Assembly: GCA_021129895.1 (NCBI GenBank)
Contig: JAJOKL010000142.1
Location: 1 to 10,000 of the forward strand
DNA length: 10,000 nucleotides
From: Candidatus Bipolaricaulota bacterium
Lineage (GTDB): Bacteria; Bipolaricaulota; Bipolaricaulia; Bipolaricaulales; Bipolaricaulaceae
Reading direction: 5' to 3'
In this document: piece by piece, positions 1 to 9,066 of the stretch
Layout of the letters: every line of letters starts with the position of its first letter
How positions within the stretch are numbered: the stretch's first letter is position 1
Program-made: the position numbers and the translations under genes
Notes under the pieces: model-generated
The model's input: only the letters and a program-made list of their open reading frames with translations
Database searches by the model: none
What the model was told of the DNA's origin: nothing

Positions 1-2539
<2,539 letters not shown>

Positions 2540-2543
<4 letters not shown>

Positions 2544-3298
2544 CAATCTTCGACCTTTTCTGGATCTTCCTTATGCTGTCGGCGCTCCAGCCGGTGCTCA
2601 AGCAGCGGATGCTGGAGAACGCCCGTCAGCGGCTGATCGCCGAGATCGAGAAGTTGCGGGGCTCGCGGGTGATCCTCCTCGTGCACCGGCAGGAGACTAT
2701 GAGCTTCTTGGGGTTTCCCCTGTTCCGGTACATCGACATCCACGACTCCGAGGAGGTGATCCGGGCCATCCACCTGACCGACCCGGAGGTGCCCAGCGAC
2801 ATCGTGCTCCACACCCCCGGTGGGCTGGTGTTGGCGGCCCTGCAGATCGCCCGGGCGATCAAGCGCCATCCGGCCAAGGTGACCGCGTTCGTCCCCCACT
2901 ATGCCATGTCCGGCGGGACCCTGATCGCTCTGGCCGCCGACGAGATCGTGATGTGCGAACACGCGGTGCTGGGGCCGGTGGACCCCCAGCTGGGGGAGTT
3001 CCCCGCCCCGTCGGTGCTGAAGATCGTGCGGGAGAAGCCCATCGAGCGGATCGACGACCGCACGTTGATCCTGGCCGACACCGCGGAGAAGGCGATCAGG
3101 CAGGTGCGGGCGGCGGTAGGGGAGCTCCTCTCCGGCCGCTACCCCCAGGAGGTGGCCGAAGAGATCGCGCAGGCTCTCACCGAGGGGCGCTGGACGCACG
3201 ACTACCCCATCACCTACGAGGAGGCGCGAAAGCTGGGGCTCAACGTGTCCTCTGACATGCCCAAAAGGGACAGGGAAGCACCTAGGGGCATCATGTGA
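2540..3298 (+). CDS. SDH-family Clp-fold serine protease, membrane-anchored
   Basis: A 252-residue protein of the ClpP/crotonase fold, close to the 'serine dehydrogenase proteinase' (SDH) family related to SppA. Residues 3-20 are hydrophobic (one membrane segment or anchor), followed by a basic, coiled-coil-like stretch (21-45). By the positive-inside rule this puts the catalytic domain in the cytosol. HTPGG (91-95) fits the substrate/oxyanion strand, and YAMSGG (121-126) holds the likely nucleophile Ser124. GPVDPQLG (145-152) follows where ClpP carries its catalytic His; here that position appears to be Asp148, so the general base is not identified by eye. The GTG start is preceded by AAAGGGGGTGA and overlaps the clpC stop by four bases, so the two are almost certainly one operon. 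Family knowledge supports a peptidase; partnership with the ClpC is inference from context. Confidence 0.88.
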
Positions 3299-3542
3299 AG
3301 AGGGGCTAACTTGGCGGTGTCCTGCGCCCCCGGGATCGCCGCTTGGCCTTCGAGTTTCCGCTGTCTCAGCCAGGGGCGCAGGCAGTTCGCCAATCCGTTT
3401 GCTCACCCAAGGCCAGCCGGAGGCCGGCCCCTGCTCGTCACGGTTCAGGGACTGCCGATCACGGTCACACCTCAGGTGGCGACCTCACGACGATTCCCTT
3501 CCCCAACCTTATGACCATCCACCCCACGGCCATCAAAAGTGA
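3299..3542. other. Gene-free stretch between the protease gene and the rhodanese remnant
   Basis: I see no convincing gene here. The short open frames on the plus strand are low-complexity Pro/Arg/Ser-rich reading-through of GC-rich DNA without ribosome binding sites. The stretch holds a large imperfect inverted repeat (3311-3393, listed separately) and a small hairpin at 3411-3429 (GGCC-A-GCC, loop GGA, GGC-C-GGCC). No tRNA, CRISPR or T-tract terminator is visible. It ends at an in-frame TGA (3540-3542) exactly where rhodanese similarity begins, so it may contain a deletion or insertion junction. Confidence 0.5.
3311..3393. repeat. Imperfect inverted repeat (16 paired bases, internal loop)
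   Basis: The left arm is TTGGCG, four unpaired bases, then CCTGCGCCCC (3311-3330). The right arm is GGGGCGCAGG, five unpaired bases, then CGCCAA (3373-3393). All 16 arm bases pair, with 42 bases between the arms. Outside it, GCTAAC (3305-3310) and GTTTGC (3397-3402) could extend the stem with one mismatch and a three-base bulge. No T-run follows, so it is not a classic intrinsic terminator, although it lies right after the protease stop and could still end or stabilise that transcript. Confidence 0.55.
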
Positions 3543-3764
3543 AGCGGCCACCTGCCCGGGGCGGTGAACCTGGATTACCGTTCCGGCACGTTCGAGCGTG
3601 ACCTAGCTGGCTTCGACGAGGAGGCCACCTATCTGGTCTATTGCCGCAGCGGCAACCGCCCCGCCGCGGCCGTGGAGGTCATGGCCCGTCGGGGTTTCCC
3701 GTGGCTCTATGAGCTCGCCGGGGGTGTCCTGGCTTGGGAGCGGGCCGGGCTTCCGGTCGAATAG
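3543..3764 (+). pseudogene. 5'-truncated rhodanese (sulfurtransferase) domain remnant
   Basis: The frame starting at 3543 reads SGHLPGAVNLDY, the typical middle of a rhodanese domain, and continues through the active-site loop YCRSGNR (catalytic Cys present) to the usual ending GGVLAWERAGLPVE and a TAG stop. Rhodaneses transfer sulfane sulfur through that Cys. The domain normally has about 30-40 further residues before GHLPGAVN, including the D-V-R motif. Here a TGA at 3540-3542 sits directly in front, and none of the three upstream frames contains that half. The GTG at 3564 could start a 66-residue product but has no ribosome binding site and would lack half the fold. It is most likely a decayed or deleted gene; its stop lies 7 bases from the convergent GGDEF gene. 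Confidence 0.75.
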
Positions 3765-3771
3765 TAGGCGG

Positions 3772-5188
3772 TCATGGGGGTCTGCCTCTGCCCTTTTTCT
3801 CCTCGTACATGTGGGCGTCGGCGGCCTTCAGCAGCTCCGGCAAGGGGGGATTGGTCAGCGGGTCCCAGGTGGCCCAACCGATATCTATCCCCAATGGCAG
3901 CTCGGGCAAGTTCTCCCTGGCCCATTCCTCCACCGCCCGTTTCAGCCTCCGGACCAGCGTCTCCACCTGGCTTCCGGTCTCGGGGAGGACCAGCAAGAAC
4001 TCATCGCCCCCGTAGCGGATCACAAGGTCGCTTTGGCGGACTTGAGCCTGTATCAGCCTGGCTACCTCGCGCAGCACCCGGTCGCCCTCTTGATGCCCCA
4101 GAAGGTCATTGACCCGCTTGAATCCGGCTAGATCCGCCATCATCAGGGTGAACGGCCGCCGGTAGCGTTGTGACCGGCGCAGTTCGTTCTGGATCGCCTC
4201 TTCAAAGTAATACCGGTTAAGAAGGCCGGTCAAGGGGTCCCGGATTGCCCTTTCTTTAAGCAGCCTTTCTGTCAGCACCCGCTCGCTGATGTCGTAGAGC
4301 TGAAGGGAACGAGCCGGGCGTCCTCGGAACACCAAGTCGTGGACCTGGATCTTGAGCCACACCACCGCGCCGTCCTTGCGGATGGCCCTGATTTCCAGGT
4401 CCCCGGGGGCCGGCTGCCCGTCCTGCAAGAATAGTGCCCGTTCCTCCGGGTGGATGAACTGCCACCAGGGGACCATGGCTAGGAGCTCGTCCCGGGAGTA
4501 GCCCAGGAGTTCCACCGCGCGGTCGTTCGCATAGCGGAAGCGCCCCTCCTGGAGGATCAGCACCCCGGAGATGGCCTTTTCCGCCAGGAAAAGGAAGAAT
4601 TGGTAGCGTTCCTGCAGCAGCTCCAACACGCGTGCTCCCTCCAGTGCGATGGCGGTCATGGCTGCCAGGGCCTCGAGCTGCCTCACCCCCCTTCGGGTGG
4701 GCCGGTCGCCGCCCTGGGGGGTCGTCCACGGAGAGCTGGCCGATGATCCGGCCCTCCACCCGCAAGGGCACCAGCAGGAGATCCCCGGCCCGCCAGCCAT
4801 CGGGGCGCACAAAACGCCTGCGGCTCCTGATCACGGGGTAGACGGCCGAGGGGACTTTGTCCTCGGGGATGTAAAAAGACTCCCCCAGGCGGAACGCAGG
4901 GTGGAATTTCGCCCCCCGTACTACCCCTCCCCGGGACACGAACCGGCGTAGCTTCAGGTCGTCCTCTGGGGCGAGGCCCCAAGCGGCATAAGTCAACACC
5001 CTGGATTCGGAATGTTCCTCCGGTAGGAGCGGGGAAGCGTAGAGGGTGGCCAGCGCCCGCTGGTATGGGGTCTCGGTCACCACCCCCTCTACCAGTTCTT
5101 CGAGGATCGACTGCACCCGTTCGATCCCGTGCCTTTCAGGGGTTACCAAGCCTTCGAATTCGCCGCTCAATGGACCTTCCTCGACCAA
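3772..5188 (-). pseudogene. GAF-PAS-GGDEF diguanylate cyclase, interrupted by a single-base frameshift
   Basis: A sensory c-di-GMP synthase in two frames. The first frame, from 5188 down to about 4720, encodes a GAF domain ending in GRIIGQLSVDDP. The second, from about 4716 down to 3772, continues the end of GAF (RQLEALAAMTAIALEGAR), then PAS (AISGVLILQEGRFRYAND to LQLYDISERV), then GGDEF with RDPLTGLLNR, a metal-binding Asp in MADLAGF, RQSD as a possible inhibitory I-site, and an intact GGDEF at 3997-4011. Removing one base from the six-G run at 4716-4721 joins the frames into 471 residues and restores VDDPQGGDRPT. The start may be TTG 5188, or better TTG 5170, which follows GAGGAAGG. The catalytic part looks intact, so a recent mutation, phase variation or an assembly error are all possible. 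No membrane segment is seen, so the sensor would be cytosolic. Confidence 0.82.
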
Positions 5189-5206
5189 CCCAAGGTGTGC
5201 TGCATC

Positions 5207-5236
5207 ACCTTAGCACGCTGGTGGGGTTCCGGTCAA
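5207..5236 (-). promoter_or_regulatory. Candidate promoter of the diguanylate cyclase gene
   Basis: Read on the minus strand: TTGACC (5236-5231, five of six -35 consensus bases), an 18-base spacer ending TGC, then TAAGGT (5212-5207), a weak -10 helped by an extended TGn. Transcription would begin near 5200, giving a roughly 30-base leader to TTG 5170 with its GAGGAAGG site, but only about 12 bases to TTG 5188. This favours 5170 as the start. Confidence 0.35.
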
Positions 5237-5250
5237 GCGGACGGGGGGCG

Positions 5251-5262
5251 GGACAACTGTCC
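5251..5262. promoter_or_regulatory. Short palindrome GGACAACTGTCC in the divergent intergenic region
   Basis: Five-base arms GGACA/TGTCC surround AC. It lies 14 bases upstream of the candidate -35 of the diguanylate cyclase gene and about 85 bases before the start of the divergent membrane protein gene, a plausible place for an operator. A palindrome this short can occur by chance. Confidence 0.2.
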
Positions 5263-5300
5263 GGGTGGGAGGGGAAACGGCGCCTTCCAGTCGGTTGGAG

Positions 5301-5323
5301 AATCCCCGTATTGTGGGGGGATT
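5301..5323 (+). repeat. Inverted repeat AATCCCC/GGGGATT before a ribosome binding site
   Basis: Seven-base perfect arms (5301-5307 and 5317-5323) are separated by nine bases, GTATTGTGG, and end 10 bases before the AAGGAGG ribosome binding site at 5334. It could form a leader hairpin or an operator for the membrane protein gene. No function is demonstrated. Confidence 0.3.
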
Positions 5324-5347
5324 GGCACGCAGCAAGGAGGGTGGCCG

Positions 5348-5850
5348 GTGGAACTTGAAGGGTGGCTGGAGGTATACCAAGCGCTTGCGATTACTGCCGG
5401 CACCAAGGAACGAAGCTACTGGACAGCCTTCCTGGGCTTCCTCCTGGGGAGCTCGCTCCTCGCCTTGGCCATGGCCTTCCTGTTCCTGGCCTATTCGCTT
5501 CCGGAAAGGCAGGCGTTGAAAACCGTGGTGGGGGCGTTAGGCCTCTGTGTGGGGTTGGGTTGGTGGCAACCCAACGACGACTCGCCAGGGAGGCAGCGGT
5601 ATGGTCCAGCCTATTGCGGAGCTTGGAGGGGGAGTTCGCCGGGGCGGAATTTTATCGGCTTCTATTCAAGCTCCAGCAGGGAACCCAGGCGTGTATCCCA
5701 AGTAGCGACTGGAAATGCGGTGACTGGCATCCAACCGTGGCCAGCTTCCCCCTTTTCTGCCAGGCAGTGTCTCGGTTTTCGCTGGAGCTATTGCCGCTCG
5801 TTTTCTCCACGGCTTGGGCTGCCTCGATTGCAGCCAGCTGGCTCGCCTAA
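5348..5850 (+). pseudogene. Small hypothetical membrane protein, interrupted by a single-base frameshift
   Basis: A strong AAGGAGG (5334-5340) lies seven bases before GTG 5348. The first frame (VELEGWLEVYQALAI) gives a hydrophobic segment, about residues 24-49 (WTAFLGFLLGSSLLALAMAF), and a second, about 59-72. Near 5551-5570 the sense moves to the -1 frame, which continues LVATQRRLAREAAVW, SSLLRSLEGEFAGAEFYRLL and ends with a third hydrophobic stretch (LELLPLVFSTAWAASIAASW) at TAA 5848-5850. Adding one G to the run at 5551-5554 joins both into 167 residues with a smooth second helix (ALGLCVGVGLVATQRRL). I do not recognise the family; the paired helices followed by a charged helical segment resemble many uncharacterised two-helix membrane proteins. 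The stop faces the PPC gene stop across 8 bases. Confidence 0.6.
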
Positions 5851-5858
5851 TCCGCCTC

Positions 5859-6272
5859 TCACACCTCTTCCGGATACAGTCCCAGGAGCCCCGAAGGGTC
5901 GGCCTTCCTTGCCATGCGGACTCCCGTCAGTTGGAGGAGCACGACTTCAACCGTATTGTGCACTGTCGCCTGAAGCAGATGCCCTCCAATAGCTTTACCA
6001 TCCTGCATCCCTGCTACTACATGAGCATGGATTACCGTTTCTCCCTCCTTGTCCCCGATGTTCCCTTGGAGGGAGAGGAGCTCCACCGGCTCCGGGACCG
6101 GCTCCTCCACGTACCGCTTTCCGTCCCAGTACCCGAACACCAGCTCCCGCAGCATCCCCACCGCCCCCAGGATGACGGCGGACTTGATCCCCAACCCCTG
6201 CAGGCCCTCCAGCAGCTTTTCCCCGTCCTGGAACCGGATCACCCACAAGTCGCCGCTACGCGCCTTTATCAT
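5859..6272 (-). CDS. PPC/DUF296 domain protein (predicted DNA-binding)
   Basis: A 137-residue single-domain protein of the PPC (plants and prokaryotes conserved, DUF296) family. The core signature is visible: IHAHVVAG (81-88) with His82 and His84, then GGHLLQATV (96-104) with His98, and TVEVVL after it. The three histidines form the conserved cluster that binds metal in family members of known structure. In plants the domain follows an AT-hook; here there is no AT-hook, as in most prokaryotic members, and DNA binding is only predicted by family name. The ATG has a strong AAAGGAGGAGGG just upstream and overlaps the stop of the glycerate kinase by ATGA, so it is the second gene of that operon. 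Its true role is unknown; the coupling hints at a link to glycerate metabolism. Confidence 0.88.
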   Translation of the reverse strand: MIKARSGDLWVIRFQDGEKLLEGLQGLGIKSAVILGAVGMLRELVFGYWDGKRYVEEPVPEPVELLSLQGNIGDKEGETVIHAHVVAGMQDGKAIGGHLLQATVHNTVEVVLLQLTGVRMARKADPSGLLGLYPEEV

Positions 6273-7606
6273 CCCTCCTCCTTTCTCACTGCCAGCAGCA
6301 CCAGGTCGGCCACGTTGGTCCCGGTGGGACCGGTGACCAGGAGATCGCCGGCCGCTTTCAACGCATGGTAAGAATCGTTCTGGGCCAATGCCCCCTCGGG
6401 GTCCACCCCGGCGGCCCCCAGGCGGGACAGCGTGCCCCCGTCCACCACCCCCCCGGCCGCGTCGGTGGGGCCGTCCCGGCCGTCGGTCCCCAGGGACATG
6501 ATGGCCACCCCGGGCAGGCCTCGGATCCCGAAAGCTGCCGCCAGGGCCAGTTCCTGGTTGCGGCCGCCGTACCCGCTTCCCCGCACGGGGACCGTGGTCT
6601 CCCCGGCGGCGAGGAGCAGGGCGGGGGGCGCCACTGGTCGCCCGAAGCGCACAAGCTCCCGGGCCAGGGCGGAGAACACCTTGGCCACCTCCCGGGCCTC
6701 CCCCTCCAGGGTGGTGGTGAGGATGAGGGCCCGGTAGCCGAGGCGAACCCCGGCGGCGGCGGCGGCCTCGGCCGCCGTCCTCCCCGAACCCACGATCACG
6801 TTCTGCACCAGTTCGAACACGGGATCGCCGGGCTTGGGGGTGTCGGGGATCTCCCCCCGCAGTCCGGCCTCGATGCGGGCCCGCACCCCCGGCGGCGCCT
6901 TGGCCCACAGCCCGTAACGCTCCAGGATCCGGGCCGCATCCTGGAAGGTGGTGGGATCGGGGGCGGTGGGACCGGAGGCGATGGAACCCAACGGGTCCCC
7001 GGGCACGTCGGACAGGATCAGGGAAAGGACCCGGGCCGGGGCGACCAGGCGGGCCAGCTGCCCCCCCTTGACCTGGGACAGGTGCTTGCGCACCGCGTTC
7101 AGCTCCTGGATCTTGGCCCCGGAGCGGAGGAGCAACTTGTTCGTCTGCATGAGATCCTCGAGGGTGATCCCCTCCGCGGGCAGGGTAAAAAGGGCCGACC
7201 CCCCGCCGGAGATGAGCACCACCACCAGGTCTCCCTCCCCGGCCCCGGAGACGAGCGCGGCGATCCTGCGGGCGGCGGCCAGGCCCCGGGCGTCGGGCAC
7301 CGGATGGGCGGCCTCCACCACCTCCACCCGCCGGGTGGGCACCCGATAGCCGTCCGCGGTCACCACCAGCCCCCCCTGGATGCGGTGGCCCAGAAGCTCC
7401 TCCAGGGCGGCGGCCATCCCCGCGGAGGCCTTGCCGAACCCCACCACCGAAAGGCGCCGGACGGAATCCAGGTCGTACGTCCGGCCCTCGACCTCAAGGC
7501 GCTCTCCCGCAAGGTTTAGGGCCCGACGCAAGCAGCCCTCTGGGGTCACCGCCGCCAGTGCCGCCTGAGCGATCCGTTCTAGGTCCTCCCGGATACCCTT
7601 GTCCAC
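6269..7606 (-). CDS. Glycerate 2-kinase, MOFRL family
   Basis: Phosphorylates D-glycerate with ATP, in this family usually to 2-phosphoglycerate, feeding lower glycolysis from serine, glyoxylate or sugar-acid breakdown. The 445-residue length is normal. An N-terminal DUF4147 domain carries GFGKAS (56-61), LISGGGSAL (131-139), KHLSQVKGGQLA (174-185) and SIASGPTAPDPTTF (208-221). The C-terminal MOFRL domain carries GETTVPVRGSGYGGRNQE (335-352), GTDGRDGPTDAAGG (373-386) and TGPTGTNVADL (425-435). I place the start at GTG 7606 because GGGAGGGGGAGAGA lies directly upstream; ATG 7636 would run into the divergent endonuclease gene and has no such site. The downstream PPC gene overlaps its stop. TtuD and GckA are the named relatives; I give no symbol because the substrate pathway is not shown. 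Confidence 0.93.
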   Translation of the reverse strand: MDKGIREDLERIAQAALAAVTPEGCLRRALNLAGERLEVEGRTYDLDSVRRLSVVGFGKASAGMAAALEELLGHRIQGGLVVTADGYRVPTRRVEVVEAAHPVPDARGLAAARRIAALVSGAGEGDLVVVLISGGGSALFTLPAEGITLEDLMQTNKLLLRSGAKIQELNAVRKHLSQVKGGQLARLVAPARVLSLILSDVPGDPLGSIASGPTAPDPTTFQDAARILERYGLWAKAPPGVRARIEAGLRGEIPDTPKPGDPVFELVQNVIVGSGRTAAEAAAAAGVRLGYRALILTTTLEGEAREVAKVFSALARELVRFGRPVAPPALLLAAGETTVPVRGSGYGGRNQELALAAAFGIRGLPGVAIMSLGTDGRDGPTDAAGGVVDGGTLSRLGAAGVDPEGALAQNDSYHALKAAGDLLVTGPTGTNVADLVLLAVRKEEG

Positions 7607-7627
7607 TCTCTCCCCCTCCCCTATCCT
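7599..7627 (+). promoter_or_regulatory. Candidate promoter for a leaderless endonuclease III transcript
   Basis: TTGTCC (7599-7604), a 17-base spacer and TATCCT (7622-7627) each match four of six consensus bases. The ATG at 7635 follows seven bases after the -10, about where RNA would start, and no Shine-Dalgarno sequence precedes that ATG. The promoter overlaps the first codons and ribosome binding site of the divergent glycerate kinase gene. Confidence 0.35.
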
Positions 7628-7634
7628 GCCAGCC

Positions 7635-8465
7635 ATGGGCAAATCAGAAAAGCTCGTGGAGATCGCCGCCAGGCTCCGGGCCCATTACGGACCCAGCGGA
7701 CGCCGCCCCGGGGGCGACCTCCTGGATATCCTGATCGGAACCATTCTTTCCCACAACACCTCGGATCTCAACCGGGACCGCGCCTACGCAGAGCTGCGGC
7801 GGCGGTTCCCTCGCTGGGAGGAAGTGCTCACCGCTCCTGTGGAGGAGGTGGAGGAGGCGATCCGGGGGGCGGGACTTCATCGCCAGCGGGCCAGGAGGAT
7901 CAAGCAGGTGCTTTCGCGCCTTTCGGAGGAGCGGGGGGAGCTGTCGCTTGGGTTCCTGCGGGCCCTGCCTGATGGGGAGGCGGAGCGGTGGCTCCTTTCC
8001 CTCCCCGGGGTGGGGAAGAAGACGGCCTACATCGTGCTCCTGTTCGGCCTTGGTAGGCACTTCTTCCCGGTGGACACCCATATCGCCCGGGTGACCAGGC
8101 GCTTGGGCCTGGTGGGGGAGCGGGAGGAGCCCCACGCCGCCCTCGCTCCCCACGTCCCCCGGGGGAAGGAGCTGGAGCTGCACCTGCACCTGATCCGCCT
8201 GGGGCGGGAGGTGTGTCGGCCCAGGCATCCCCGCTGCCAGGCCTGTCCTCTCCCGGATCTGTGCCGCTATGTGATTTCAAAGCTCGACCCCGCCCTGAGG
8301 CCGCTCCTCCGACAGGGGACCCCGCCCCCGCTCCTCGTCCAGTACGAGGGCGGTGATACGGAGCCCGCTCAGGTGGACCGGGCGGGGCTGCTGGCCCTGG
8401 CGGCCGATCCCCAGGTCCGCTATCTTGAGCCAGCACACAAGCTTTCGCCGAAGGAGGGGAGATGA
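7635..8465 (+). CDS. nth: Endonuclease III-like DNA glycosylase/AP lyase with [4Fe-4S] cluster
   Basis: Base-excision repair enzyme that removes oxidised pyrimidines and cuts the resulting abasic site. The 276-residue product has the helix-hairpin-helix LPGVGKKTA (123-131) with probable catalytic Lys129, the catalytic Asp147 in PVDTHIARV, and iron-sulfur cysteines C194, C201, C204 and C210 spaced C-X6-C-X2-C-X5-C. The region matching the E. coli Gln41 loop reads ILSHNTSD, with His40 where Gln is usual. A C-terminal tail of about 60 residues follows the cluster, making it longer than the usual 210-220; its function is unknown. ATG 7635 is chosen because similarity begins right after it; upstream TTG 7599 would add a low-complexity leader. 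The downstream HD gene overlaps by ATGA. A more specialised glycosylase of the same superfamily is possible. Confidence 0.88.
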   Translation: MGKSEKLVEIAARLRAHYGPSGRRPGGDLLDILIGTILSHNTSDLNRDRAYAELRRRFPRWEEVLTAPVEEVEEAIRGAGLHRQRARRIKQVLSRLSEERGELSLGFLRALPDGEAERWLLSLPGVGKKTAYIVLLFGLGRHFFPVDTHIARVTRRLGLVGEREEPHAALAPHVPRGKELELHLHLIRLGREVCRPRHPRCQACPLPDLCRYVISKLDPALRPLLRQGTPPPLLVQYEGGDTEPAQVDRAGLLALAADPQVRYLEPAHKLSPKEGR

Positions 8466-9007
8466 CCCGCGAGGAAGCGTTGGCGCTCGTCGAGGAGAAG
8501 GTGAAGACGAAGAACCTGGTGAAGCACATGCTGGCGGTGGAGGCGGCCATGAGGGCCCTGGCCCCGCGGTTTTCCGGCGACCCGGACCGCTGGGCCCTGG
8601 CCGGGCTCTTACATGACCTGGATTACGAGGAGACCAAGGACGACCCCCAGCGCCACGGCCTTTTAACGGTGGAGCTACTTAAAGAGCGGGGCTTTGCCGA
8701 TGAGGAGATCCTAAACGCTATCCTGGCCCACAACCGGCATAAGGAGCCGGAGAAGCCCATGGAGTGGGCGCTTTACTCGGTGGACCCCCTCACCGGTCTC
8801 ATCGTGGCCGCGGCGCTGGTGCATCCGGAGCGCCTGGCGGGCCTTACGGTGAAAAACGTACTCAACCGCTACAAGGAGAAGGCGTTCGCCCGCTCCGCCT
8901 CCCGGGAGGGCATCGCCGCCTGCCAGAAGTTGGGCCTATCGCTTGAGGAATTCGTGGGGATCGTGCTCCCCGCCATGCAGGGGATCCGGGAGGAGCTGGG
9001 CCTGTGA
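8462..9007 (+). CDS. HD-domain metal-dependent hydrolase (predicted phosphohydrolase)
   Basis: A 181-residue HD-superfamily protein. The likely metal ligands are visible: His22 (NLVKHMLAVE), His51-Asp52 (AGLLHDLDYE) and Asp108 (YSVDPLTGLI), with further histidines at 65 and 90 (AILAHN). The layout resembles the predicted HDIG-type hydrolases of COG2316. HD enzymes usually cleave phosphate esters of nucleotides or cyclic dinucleotides; the substrate here is unknown. AAGGAGG at 8451-8457 sits four bases before the ATG, and the start overlaps the endonuclease III stop by ATGA, so both are co-translated. That pairing suggests, without proof, a role in nucleotide handling beside DNA repair. There is no GYP motif, so it is not an HD-GYP c-di-GMP phosphodiesterase. 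Confidence 0.87.
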   Translation: MTREEALALVEEKVKTKNLVKHMLAVEAAMRALAPRFSGDPDRWALAGLLHDLDYEETKDDPQRHGLLTVELLKERGFADEEILNAILAHNRHKEPEKPMEWALYSVDPLTGLIVAAALVHPERLAGLTVKNVLNRYKEKAFARSASREGIAACQKLGLSLEEFVGIVLPAMQGIREELGL

Positions 9008-9016
9008 GCGGAGCTC

Positions 9017-9055
9017 TGGCCTATTCTTGGCTGGCGCCGAATCGAGTATAGGCCA
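9017..9055. terminator. Hairpin between convergent genes, possible two-way terminator
   Basis: Perfect 8-base arms TGGCCTAT (9017-9024) and ATAGGCCA (9048-9055) enclose a second pairing, TTGGC with GCCGAA and one bulged G (9027-9041). It lies in the 59 bases between the stops of the HD hydrolase (+) and the GH130 gene (-). There is no long T-run on either side, so termination is inferred from position and fold only. Confidence 0.45.
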
Positions 9056-9066
9056 CCTGTCATCGC

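Noticed and set aside
3305..3402. Integron attC site
   Set aside because: AAC and GTT sit at the outer ends, but GTTTGCT does not fit GTTRRRY, GGCTAAC does not fit RYYYAAC, and there is no integrase or further cassette in the window.
3299..3542. tRNA, SRP RNA, RNase P RNA or tmRNA
   Set aside because: None of the conserved core motifs of these RNAs is visible on either strand; only simple inverted repeats were found.
3772..5188. Two separate genes, a GAF protein and a PAS-GGDEF protein
   Set aside because: The halves share one GAF domain across the break, the second half lacks its own ribosome binding site, and a one-base change gives a perfect single frame.
5322..5340. Sigma-54 promoter at TTGGCAC before the membrane protein gene
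   Set aside because: The -12 GC element is missing at the required distance, and the site would overlap the ribosome binding site.
5129..5992. A 287-residue plus-strand frame taken as one gene
   Set aside because: Only 5348 to about 5560 looks like protein; before it there is no start signal, and after it the sense moves to another frame and then runs over the PPC gene on the other strand.
7599..7634. Endonuclease III start at TTG 7599
   Set aside because: It adds MSTLSPSPILPA, a leader unlike the family, and overlaps the glycerate kinase start; ATG 7635 fits the start of homology.
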